NCBI GenBank assembly: GCA_028275005.1
Contig: JAQCNN010000100.1
Span: forward strand, 1-12,174
Length of the DNA stretch: 12,174 bases
Direction: 5' to 3'
Origin: Salinirussus sp.
Lineage (GTDB): Archaea; Halobacteriota; Halobacteria; Halobacteriales; Haloarculaceae
Of this stretch, positions 1 to 6,738 are shown piece by piece (position 1 is the first letter of the stretch; each line of letters opens with the position of its first letter). Position numbers and translations under genes: made by a program. Below the pieces are notes generated by a model. The model saw nothing but the letters and a program-made list of their open reading frames with translations. It made no database searches and had not been told where the DNA came from.

Positions 1-5
1 CTGAG

Positions 6-2462
6 CTACTGCCGGTCGGCGGCCTCGACGACGTCGACCGCCGCACGGTTCGCGGCGACGTCGTGGACGCGGACGATATCGGCGCCGCGCTCGGCGGCAA
101 CTGCCGTCGCCGCGACGGTTGGCTCGAGGCGCTCGCCGGCCTCGCGGCCGACCTCCGCGAACATCGACTTGCGGGAGTGACCGACCAGTACCGGACAGCC
201 AAGCCCCTGGAACTCGTCGAGTCGGCCGAGCAACTCGAAGCTCTCCCTGCCGGACTTCCCGAAGCCCACTCCGGGGTCGACGATAATCTGTGAGCGGTCG
301 AGCCCGGCCTTCTCGGCCAGGAGAACCCGCTCGGTGAGCTCGTCGACCACGTCCTCGACCACGTCGTCGTAGTGGACCTCCTTCCCCTCGACCACGGGTG
401 CGTTGATCGAGTGCATCACAACCACGGGGACGTCGTGTTCGGCCGCCACGAGCCGCATCTCGGGGTCCTCGAGCCCCGAGACGTCGTTGAGGATATCGGC
501 CCCGGCGGCGAGCGCCGCCCGCGCCACCTCGGCTTTCCGGGTGTCGATCGAGATGTCGACGTCCATCCCGGCGAGGCGTTCGACCACCGGGACGACCCGC
601 CTGCGCTCCTCCTCGGGAGGGACCGGGTCGGCGCCCGGCCGGGTCGACTCCCCGCCGATATCGACGATGTCAGCGCCGGCCGCAACCATCTCCTCGGCGC
701 GGGTGACGGCGTCCACCGTGTCGTTGTACTCGCCGCCGTCGTGGAAGCTGTCGGGGGTGACGTTCAGGATCCCCATCACCGCGGTGCCGTCCGCCCAGGG
801 GTGGTCCCGTCCGGGGTCGGCGCCGATGCCGAGTGTCTCCCGGAGCGCCTCGCCGAAGGGCGCGAGCCCGTAGGGCTGCCCGTCGAGCTTGTCGGCCAGG
901 CGCTTGAACTGGGCCATCGTCCCCATCATGAGCACGTCCAGTGACTCCTGGTCCTGGTCACTCAGCCCCGAGACCGCACACTCCCCGCCCAGCGAGAGCA
1001 ACTCCTCTTTGAGATACTGGGCCTGCCGGGGGCGTACCCGTGTCTTCAGGGCGCGGTGGACACCCTTCCCGCGCATCCGCCACGCGCCGGCGTCGGTGAC
1101 GTTTGTCCGCTTTATGGCTGTCCGTGACCCGGCGATGGAGTCGAGACGCTTCGGGACGTCGACCCGCGCCCACCTGGTCCGGGCCTCCGCGACCGTGTAC
1201 AGCGAGCCCGTGACGAGGACAGCGTCCCCCGGTTGTGCGGCGTCGAGTACGGCGTCGAGGGCGCCGGGGACGTCCGAGCGGCTCCGGACGTCGGCGTCGG
1301 TCTCCGCGCGAAACACCTCCGCGAGCACCTGGCTGTCCTCGGCGCGGTCCCGGTCGGGCTCGCAGGCAACCACGCTGTCGGCGGCGTCGAACGCGCCGGC
1401 GACCCCGCGGTGGTTCTTGTCGGTGAGCGCCCCCACGACCAGGTGGAGGTCGTCGTACTCGAAGGCGGCTAGCGTCTCGGCGACGCGGGCACACCCCCGA
1501 GGGTTGTGTGCGCCGTCGAGGACGACGAGTGGCTCCTGTCCCATCACCTCGAACCGGCCGGGCCAGTGGGCGTTGCGTAGCCCTCGTTCCAGGTCCTCGG
1601 CCCCGACGTCGGCTACCTGATGGGCCAGTGTCGCCGCCACACCGGCGTTCTCCACCTGGTGGGCCCCCAGCAGCGGCAGCGCGGTCTCGACGGTCCAGCC
1701 GCCGCTCTCGTCGCCCTCGCCCCCGGTGCCGGCCGGGTCACCCGCCTGCTCGACGCGCACCCGCCACTCCAGCCCGTCACGGCCACCGTCGGTCACACGG
1801 ACCCCACCGTCCGGCCCGACGGTGACCACGTCACCGGCCACGGCACGGACCGCGTCGAGGGCGTCGCCGTCGGTCGCGGTCACGAGCGGCCGGTCGGCAG
1901 GCGCGACGTGGGCCTTGTCGCGGGCGATCTCCTCGACCGTCTCGCCCAGTGTCTCGGTGTGTTCGAGGGCGACACTGGTGACACAGGCCGCGACCGGGTC
2001 GACGACGCTCGTGGCGTCGTACCGGCCGCCGATACCGACCTCCAGTACCGCGACATCGACCTCCTGGCGGTCGAACTCCCAGAGCGCGAGCGCGGTGACG
2101 GTCTCGAAGAACGTCGGCGCTGTGCCCTCGGCCGCCCGGTCGGTCACGTAGCCGCTGACGGTCTCGACGAACTCGACGAGGGCGGCCTCGGAGAGCTTGC
2201 GGCCGTCGACCTGGACCCGCTCGCGGACGTCGTCCAGATGCGGGGAGGTGTAGAGGCCGACCGAGAGCCCGGCCTCCCGGAGCACCGAGTCGAGCATCCG
2301 GGCGGTTGAGCCCTTCCCGTTCGAGCCGGCGACCTGGACGCAGGTCAACTCCTCGTGTGGGTTCCCGAGGTGGGCGAGCAGCCCCGCCGTCGCGTCCGTC
2401 CCCGGCCGCGGAGCGAAGCGCCGCAGGTCGAAGAGGTAGTTAGCCGCCTCGTGAAACTCCAT
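6..2462 (-). CDS. folCP: Fused dihydrofolate synthase (FolC) / linker reductase-like domain / dihydropteroate synthase (FolP)
   Basis: This 818-residue enzyme covers two folate steps: FolP joins p-aminobenzoate to the pterin, and FolC adds glutamate. The FolC part (about 1-430) has the P-loop GSNGKGS at 46-52, YTSPHL at 71-76, a VGIGGRYDAT segment at 142-151 and LDGAHNPRG at 315-323. The FolP part (about 558-818) has MGILNVTPDSF at 563-573, DIGGESTRPGA at 601-611, IDTRKAEVA at 639-647, DPGVGFGK at 729-736 and GHSRKS at 761-766. Between them (about 431-555) lies a basic linker of the kind reported in Halobacterium and Haloarcula FolC-FolP fusions, whose relative in Helicobacter pylori FolP carries a flavin-dependent activity that rescues loss of dihydrofolate reductase. 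The start is the ATG giving MEFHEAANYL: FolC homology begins there, and a TATA-like box sits about 28 nt upstream. The open frame extends 38 codons further but that part is not FolC-like. All key motifs are intact, so domain calls are firm; the linker activity is inference from family knowledge. Confidence 0.95.
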   Translation of the reverse strand: MEFHEAANYLFDLRRFAPRPGTDATAGLLAHLGNPHEELTCVQVAGSNGKGSTARMLDSVLREAGLSVGLYTSPHLDDVRERVQVDGRKLSEAALVEFVETVSGYVTDRAAEGTAPTFFETVTALALWEFDRQEVDVAVLEVGIGGRYDATSVVDPVAACVTSVALEHTETLGETVEEIARDKAHVAPADRPLVTATDGDALDAVRAVAGDVVTVGPDGGVRVTDGGRDGLEWRVRVEQAGDPAGTGGEGDESGGWTVETALPLLGAHQVENAGVAATLAHQVADVGAEDLERGLRNAHWPGRFEVMGQEPLVVLDGAHNPRGCARVAETLAAFEYDDLHLVVGALTDKNHRGVAGAFDAADSVVACEPDRDRAEDSQVLAEVFRAETDADVRSRSDVPGALDAVLDAAQPGDAVLVTGSLYTVAEARTRWARVDVPKRLDSIAGSRTAIKRTNVTDAGAWRMRGKGVHRALKTRVRPRQAQYLKEELLSLGGECAVSGLSDQDQESLDVLMMGTMAQFKRLADKLDGQPYGLAPFGEALRETLGIGADPGRDHPWADGTAVMGILNVTPDSFHDGGEYNDTVDAVTRAEEMVAAGADIVDIGGESTRPGADPVPPEEERRRVVPVVERLAGMDVDISIDTRKAEVARAALAAGADILNDVSGLEDPEMRLVAAEHDVPVVVMHSINAPVVEGKEVHYDDVVEDVVDELTERVLLAEKAGLDRSQIIVDPGVGFGKSGRESFELLGRLDEFQGLGCPVLVGHSRKSMFAEVGREAGERLEPTVAATAVAAERGADIVRVHDVAANRAAVDVVEAADRQ

Positions 2463-2485
2463 ACCTGTGGTGCATGGACCGCCCG

Positions 2486-2493
2486 GCTTTAGC
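2486..2493 (-). promoter_or_regulatory. Candidate TATA box of the folate fusion gene
   Basis: On the minus strand the octamer reads GCTAAAGC, the most AT-rich patch in a GC-rich leader, centred about 28 nt before the ATG at 2462. That is the usual haloarchaeal TATA-to-start distance for a transcript with almost no 5' leader. No Shine-Dalgarno of good quality is seen next to the ATG, which fits leaderless translation. Position and composition are seen; function is inferred. Confidence 0.4.
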
Positions 2494-2664
2494 CTATCGG
2501 ACCACCGCCCTGATGGGCTCGCGCACCGGCCGGCGACAGAGCCGCCACGACAGACAGCTGTGGGCCGACGGGCCACATCTCACCGATGGGAAACACTGGG
2601 CAGTAGCTGTACCCTCGTCTCTCAACCCCGGCACCCTGTGTTCTACACCGACCGATATCGGCGG

Positions 2665-2676
2665 TAAGATACATAT
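2665..2676 (+). promoter_or_regulatory. Candidate TATA region of the VWA-kinase-phosphatase operon
   Basis: The sequence TAAGATACATAT is the AT-richest run before the VWA gene and lies 24-35 nt upstream of its ATG at 2700. A 10-nt perfect palindrome CCGATATCGG lies immediately upstream (2652-2661), where an archaeal BRE element or a regulator site would be expected. A GGTG at 2695-2698 directly abuts the ATG and a GAGGAG lies at 2682-2687; either could help ribosome binding if the transcript has a short leader. The 237-nt divergent region 2463-2699 otherwise shows no gene or RNA I can recognise. Confidence 0.4.
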
Positions 2677-2699
2677 CGCCCGAGGAGTCACGAAGGTGT

Positions 2700-3887
2700 A
2701 TGGCTAGCATCGAAACCGAGATCAATCGGCCGGCTGTTCCGCCGAACGGGGCGCGGATCACGGCCGAGGTCGATGTCGAACCGGGGACGCAGGCCGACGG
2801 GGTCGAGCGCCACATCGCGCTCTGTATCGACACCAGCGGGTCGATGAACGGGACGAAGATCAGCCAGGCTCGGGACGGTGCCTCCTGGGTGTTCGGCCTC
2901 CTCGAACCGACAGACTTCGTCAGCATCGTGGCCTTCGACTCCAGCGCGGAGATACTGCTCGGCCCGGTCCAGTGGGGTGACCTCGACCGGGACGACGCCT
3001 TGGAACAGGTCGAGGCGCTCTCGGCCGGCGGCGGGACCGACATGTACGCCGGGCTGGAGACCGCCTGTGACTCGCTGCTGTCACTCGAACACGACCCCGG
3101 CGCCGGCGCGGACGCCGTCCGGCGGCTCCTCCTCCTCTCGGACGGCAAGGACAAGGACCACACCGTTACCGAGTTCGAGGACCTCGCCGGCGATATCGAC
3201 GACTCCGGCGTGCGGATCGAGGCCGCGGGCATCGGCGAGGACTACAACCAGGACACCATCCGAACCCTGGGGACGACCGCCCGCGGGAAGTGGACCCACC
3301 TGGAGGCGGCCGGGGATATCGAGTCCTTCTTCGGCGAGGCTGTCGAGTCCGCCTCGGCCGTGGTGGCTGCCGACGCCGAACTCGAACTCAACGCGGCAGA
3401 CGGCGTGGAGGTCAGCGACGTCTACCGGGCGCTCCCCCAGGCCCAGGACGTCGACCTCGAGTGGGACGCAAACACCGCGACGGTGAAGCTCCCCGACCTG
3501 ACCGAGCGGGAGCGCCAGCGGGTCGTGATGAAGGTTGCGGCGCCGGCACACGACCCCGCCGAGAACGTCCCGCTCGTCCAGGTGCGGCTGCGGGCCCGCG
3601 GCGACGAGGCGACCGACCGGCTCACCGTCGACTACAGCGAGGAGACCGAGGAACTGGCCGAGGCAAACGAGGAGGTCCAACTCGACCATCAGGAGACCGT
3701 CGTCCGGGCCGAACTCGGCAAGGGCAACGTCGAGGCCGCGGAGACACAGGTCGAGCAGATGACGCAGATCCACGGCGAGACGGAGGTCGTCGAGGATATC
3801 GCCCGCGAGACGCAGGTGGTAAAGGAGGGCGGCAAGGCCGAGCGTAGCAGGGCGACAAAGCTCGTCGACGAGGAGCGCGTAGAGTGA
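2700..3887 (+). CDS. VWA (von Willebrand factor A) domain protein, first gene of kinase-phosphatase operon
   Basis: This 395-residue, very acidic protein has no signal peptide or membrane helix, so it is probably cytosolic. A VWA domain spans about 38-215. Its metal-ion-dependent adhesion site is complete: DTSGS at 44-48, a Thr at 113 in GGGTD, and Asp148 in LLLLSDG. VWA domains with an intact site usually bind a partner's acidic residue through Mg2+. Residues about 220-312 look like a beta-sandwich (alternating hydrophobic strands such as VEVSDVYRAL and VVMKVAAPA), the layout of YfbK-type VWA proteins. Residues 313-395 are a charged Glu/Gln-rich helical tail that may form a coiled coil. The kinase gene starts 7 nt after its stop, so the two are very likely co-transcribed. 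Inferred role: partner, scaffold or substrate of the adjacent kinase, with the FHA domain reading Thr-phosphorylated sites on it. Specific function unknown. Confidence 0.9.
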   Translation: MASIETEINRPAVPPNGARITAEVDVEPGTQADGVERHIALCIDTSGSMNGTKISQARDGASWVFGLLEPTDFVSIVAFDSSAEILLGPVQWGDLDRDDALEQVEALSAGGGTDMYAGLETACDSLLSLEHDPGAGADAVRRLLLLSDGKDKDHTVTEFEDLAGDIDDSGVRIEAAGIGEDYNQDTIRTLGTTARGKWTHLEAAGDIESFFGEAVESASAVVAADAELELNAADGVEVSDVYRALPQAQDVDLEWDANTATVKLPDLTERERQRVVMKVAAPAHDPAENVPLVQVRLRARGDEATDRLTVDYSEETEELAEANEEVQLDHQETVVRAELGKGNVEAAETQVEQMTQIHGETEVVEDIARETQVVKEGGKAERSRATKLVDEERVE

Positions 3888-3894
3888 GGAACCC

Positions 3895-5100
3895 GTGACC
3901 GCGGCCCCCGCGACCGGCGCGTTGCTCGCGGGCCGGTACCGGCTGGGCGAGAAGGCCGGCGCCGGCGGCTTCGCGGTCGTCTACGAGGCCGTCGACACCG
4001 TGACCGATAAGACGGTCGCTGTCAAGTACCCGAACTACGACTCGAACAACAGTCGAACGGTCGTCGACCGGTACTTCGAGACGGAGGCCGACCTGCTCAG
4101 GACTGTCATGGCCGCGGGCGGTCACCCCAACATCATGTCGCTGCTCGACCGGGGTGAGACTGACAGACTCCCCTACTTGGTCGTGGAGCTCGTCGACGGC
4201 TACGAACTCGACGAGGCGATCGACCGGACGAACGTCCCCGAAGCGGAGGTCCGGCAGGTCGGGGTCGCGCTCTGTCGGGCGATGGCCTTTCTCCACGGCA
4301 ACGAGATCGTCTACCGTGACCTCAAGCCCGACAACGTGATGCTCACCCAGCGTGACGGGCTCATCACGCCGATCCTCATCGACTTCAACACCGCCACCTC
4401 CGCGACCGGCAGCGGCGGCGGCACGACCATCCTCGGCCCCTACAAACCCCCGGAGGTGGCGGAGGCGACAGAGACCGACGCCCGCCAGGGGCCGTGGTCC
4501 GACGTCTACTCGATCGGGAAGATCCTCCTCTTCCTGCTCCGTGGGGCGGTCCCGCACAAGGACGGGATCGACCCGCGTGACTTTGGTGTCGACTGTGAGC
4601 CGTACCTCGCGGAGATAGTCGAGAAGGCCACCCGGACCGACCCGGACGAGCGGTACCGGAACGCGACGGCGATGGAGCGGGTCCTCCGGGGCCGTGACGC
4701 GACCCCGCCGCCGAGTGCCTCGCTGGTCCGCCACGGTGGTGACGAGGAGTACTCGGTCTACCCCGGGGACACCCTGGGCCGGCGGGACGCGGCCGGGCCG
4801 GCCCCGTCGATTGCCGTCCGCGACGACGAGGGGTACGTCTCGACGGTCCAGGTGCAGTTCGAGCACGACGACGGCGCCTGGCAGCTTCGGGACCGCAGTC
4901 TCAACGGCACCTACATCCAGGCCGGTGACGGCTGGCAGCGGGTGCTCTGTGTGGCCGGCCGCGAGCGCCTGCAACAAAAGGACGAGGATGTCACCGACCG
5001 TCACGGGTTCATCCCACCCGAGTCCTACGAGCTACACGACGGGGACATGGTCGCCCTGGTCCACCCCAGCTACGACCTCCTATTCGAGTTCCGCACATGA
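3895..5100 (+). CDS. Eukaryotic-type Ser/Thr protein kinase with C-terminal FHA domain
   Basis: This 401-residue soluble kinase carries its catalytic domain at about 14-266: Gly-rich loop GAGGFAVV at 22-29, lysine in VAVK (K44), helix-C Glu64, catalytic loop YRDLKPDN at 140-147 (D142, K144, N147), a metal-binding IDFN at 162-165, PPE at 185-187 and the helix-F segment WSDVYSIG at 201-208. The usual HRD is YRD and the usual DFG is DFN; Asp142 and Asp163 are kept, so activity is expected. A C-terminal FHA domain (about 284-400) shows GR at 295-296, Ser316, and SLNGTY at 335-340, the phosphothreonine-binding set, but the typical SRxH reads STVQ and about 35 residues are inserted before ELHDGDMVAL. 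It has no transmembrane segment or sensor domain. Start is a GTG at 3895, chosen because the kinase core begins about 13 residues later and GAGG (3886-3889) sits 5 nt upstream. It overlaps the PP2C gene by 4 nt (ATGA). Target proteins are unknown. Confidence 0.93.
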   Translation: MTAAPATGALLAGRYRLGEKAGAGGFAVVYEAVDTVTDKTVAVKYPNYDSNNSRTVVDRYFETEADLLRTVMAAGGHPNIMSLLDRGETDRLPYLVVELVDGYELDEAIDRTNVPEAEVRQVGVALCRAMAFLHGNEIVYRDLKPDNVMLTQRDGLITPILIDFNTATSATGSGGGTTILGPYKPPEVAEATETDARQGPWSDVYSIGKILLFLLRGAVPHKDGIDPRDFGVDCEPYLAEIVEKATRTDPDERYRNATAMERVLRGRDATPPPSASLVRHGGDEEYSVYPGDTLGRRDAAGPAPSIAVRDDEGYVSTVQVQFEHDDGAWQLRDRSLNGTYIQAGDGWQRVLCVAGRERLQQKDEDVTDRHGFIPPESYELHDGDMVALVHPSYDLLFEFRT

Positions 5101-6218
5101 GATACGCCACCGCATACGACGTCGGCGAGCGCAAGCGCCCCGGCGGTATCAACGAGGACAGCCTCGCGGTCTCGGTGTTCGAGGACGGCCACCGGGAGGG
5201 GTATCTGGGCCCGGACCACGGGACTGAGCCGCACGCGGAGACGGGGACGACCCGGAGCACCGCGGTGGTCGTCCTGGCCGACGGCGCCGGCGGCCACGAC
5301 GCGGGTGACGTTGCCTCCTACATCGCCACGACCCGGATTGCCGAGGAGTTGGCACCGGTCGCGGTCCGGGCCGCCCGTGTGGACCCTGAGGGGTTCGGCC
5401 TCGACCTTCCGGACCGGGCTGTCCCTGCTCCCGACCGGCCGGCCGAAGGGTCGGGCAGGACCGCACGGGCCGACACCGAGGGCGCCGGTCACGAGAGCGA
5501 CCCGTCGCGACAGGACCGGCTCGGGGCTGCCGTCGAGACGGCGGTCCAGCGGGCTCACCACGACGTCCTCGCGTACGCGTCGGAGGTCGACACCGCCGCC
5601 TACACGACCGTCGTCGCGGGCCTCGTCGTCGACGGCCGGTTCTACTACGGATGGGTCGGTGACTCCCGAGCCTACGTCTGTAACGCGGCACACGACCACA
5701 TCGCCCGGCTGACCGAGGACCACGCCGTCGTCGAGCAGCTACACGCCGACGGCGAAATCGACGGTGTCGAGGCCCGCGTCCACCCGCGGAGCAACGAACT
5801 CACCCGGGCGGTCGGCGGGCGCGGGGACGCCGCGGACGTCGCCGTCGAGACGGCCGCCGTCGACCTCTTTGCGGAGGATACCCTGCTGTTGACCAGTGAC
5901 GGCCTCCCCGACGCACAGAGCGACGCGCGGGCGCTGTACGACCGCTACGTCGACAGCGGGCGGAGCGAGGCGGCCGCCGCCCAGGTCCGCGACCGGGTCG
6001 TCACCGACGCCGACATCCGCGAGTGGGTGCTCGGCGCCGGCTCGCTGTCGGCGGCCGCCGACCGACTGGTCGCGGCAGGAAACGACCGCGGCGGCAAGGA
6101 CAACCTCTCGGTCCTGTTGGCACAGGACCCCACATTCCCCGAGACGCCGGCCCGGCTCCCGGTACGGAGCCGTGCCCCTCATCCGGCACACCGCCAGGAC
6201 ACCGTCGTCGAGGAGTGA
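5097..6218 (+). CDS. PP2C-family Ser/Thr protein phosphatase
   Basis: This 373-residue metal-dependent phosphatase would remove phosphates placed by the adjacent kinase. Family residues are visible in order: GGINEDS at 16-22 with Asp21, LADGAGGHDAG at 60-70 with Asp62, YGWVGDSRAYV at 184-194, LLTSDGLPD at 264-272 with Asp268, and GGKDNLSVLL at 332-341 with Asp335. These four aspartates form the two-metal centre, so the enzyme should be active. Two segments are longer than in a minimal PP2C: about 30-55, rich in Gly/His/Glu, and about 93-141, which is Pro/Gly/charged, low in predicted structure and may be a disordered arm. The last 25 or so residues are also low complexity. No membrane segment is seen. 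The ATG overlaps the kinase stop codon as ATGA, which implies translational coupling. The gene ends 31 nt from a convergent gene, and no clear terminator is visible in that short gap. Confidence 0.95.
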   Translation: MRYATAYDVGERKRPGGINEDSLAVSVFEDGHREGYLGPDHGTEPHAETGTTRSTAVVVLADGAGGHDAGDVASYIATTRIAEELAPVAVRAARVDPEGFGLDLPDRAVPAPDRPAEGSGRTARADTEGAGHESDPSRQDRLGAAVETAVQRAHHDVLAYASEVDTAAYTTVVAGLVVDGRFYYGWVGDSRAYVCNAAHDHIARLTEDHAVVEQLHADGEIDGVEARVHPRSNELTRAVGGRGDAADVAVETAAVDLFAEDTLLLTSDGLPDAQSDARALYDRYVDSGRSEAAAAQVRDRVVTDADIREWVLGAGSLSAAADRLVAAGNDRGGKDNLSVLLAQDPTFPETPARLPVRSRAPHPAHRQDTVVEE

Positions 6219-6249
6219 CAGGCAGGCAACCGGTCGGCCGGCCCCGGGC

Positions 6250-6708
6250 TCACGCCTCCGCCTCGGCCGCCATCGCACAGACGTCCGCCCAGCGGCCCTG
6301 CTCCTCGAGATACGCCTGGAGCTCGGCCGCGTAGTTTTCGGTCAGTGTCCGCGCCGCCGCCAGTTGCTCGTCGTCACCCCCCTCGGGGCCGCCGTCGCCG
6401 GTCAGCCCGTCGAGATACTGGCGGAGCCGGCCGAACAGCCCGCCGGAGGAGCCACTCGGCTGCCGGGGTGCACCCCCCATCTCCTCCTGTATCTTCCCGA
6501 GTTCGGGGACAACCGCCTCCAGCTTGGCGGTGTTCGCGACGAGACGTGCGCCGTCAGGGTCGCCCGCCGACCGGACCTCGAACTCCACGGCTGTCATGAT
6601 CAGCCCCCACTCCTGGCTGGAGAACCGGGAGCTTTTGACCTGTTGTTCGAACTGCTGGTCGACGCGCATCCGTGCGCCGGCGAGGTGGTCCTGCCAGTTG
6701 TCGGCCAT
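6250..6708 (-). CDS. Uncharacterised haloarchaeal protein (resembles DUF5799)
   Basis: This 152-residue acidic protein has no known catalytic motif, signal peptide or membrane helix. From memory its opening MADNWQDHLAGARMRVDQ and the later SSQEWGLIMTAVEFEV resemble a haloarchaea-restricted family annotated as DUF5799; I could not run the search. The layout is a helical N-terminal part (about 1-75), a Gly/Ser/Pro-rich flexible stretch (about 78-110), and a C-terminal helix with repeated Ala/Glu ending in CAMAAEAEA. The start at 6708 is supported by a TATA-like CCTATAGG placed 22-29 nt upstream. It lies 30 nt downstream of the OsmC-like gene on the same strand, so it may be read from that transcript as well as its own promoter. 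It converges with the PP2C gene. Function unknown. Confidence 0.85.
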   Translation of the reverse strand: MADNWQDHLAGARMRVDQQFEQQVKSSRFSSQEWGLIMTAVEFEVRSAGDPDGARLVANTAKLEAVVPELGKIQEEMGGAPRQPSGSSGGLFGRLRQYLDGLTGDGGPEGGDDEQLAAARTLTENYAAELQAYLEEQGRWADVCAMAAEAEA

Positions 6709-6729
6709 GTTCGACCTTGGGTGTTCGCG

Positions 6730-6737
6730 CCTATAGG
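6730..6737 (-). promoter_or_regulatory. TATA-like box of the DUF5799-like gene
   Basis: The palindromic octamer CCTATAGG lies 22-29 nt before the ATG at 6708 and directly abuts the stop codon of the upstream OsmC-like gene (6739-6741). Its distance predicts a transcript starting at or near the ATG. It suggests that the gene can be expressed independently of the OsmC-like gene despite the 30-nt spacing. Function is inferred from position. Confidence 0.45.
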
Positions 6738-6738
6738 C

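Noticed and set aside
1620..2309. 229-residue plus-strand open frame opposite the FolC domain
   Set aside because: It overlaps FolC coding sequence whose motifs are unmistakable, and it has no recognisable domain of its own.
2463..2576. N-terminal extension of the folate fusion by 38 codons
   Set aside because: The extra residues are Arg/Pro/Gly-rich and not FolC-like, and they would place the TATA-like box inside the gene.
3622..5004. 460-residue open frame on the minus strand opposite the kinase gene
   Set aside because: High third-position GC removes stop codons on the antisense strand. The frame is Arg/Val/Pro-rich with no domain I recognise, while the plus-strand frame has all kinase and FHA motifs.
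2700..6218. Complete tellurite-resistance or type VI secretion locus
   Set aside because: Only the VWA, kinase/FHA and phosphatase genes are present; no TerD/TerC-like, Hcp, VgrG, ATPase or sheath genes are seen in the window.
6219..6249. GC-rich inverted sequences between the PP2C and DUF5799-like genes as a bidirectional terminator
   Set aside because: The gap is only 31 nt, the pairing of GGCCGGCC-type runs is expected by composition, and no T-rich tract follows on either strand.
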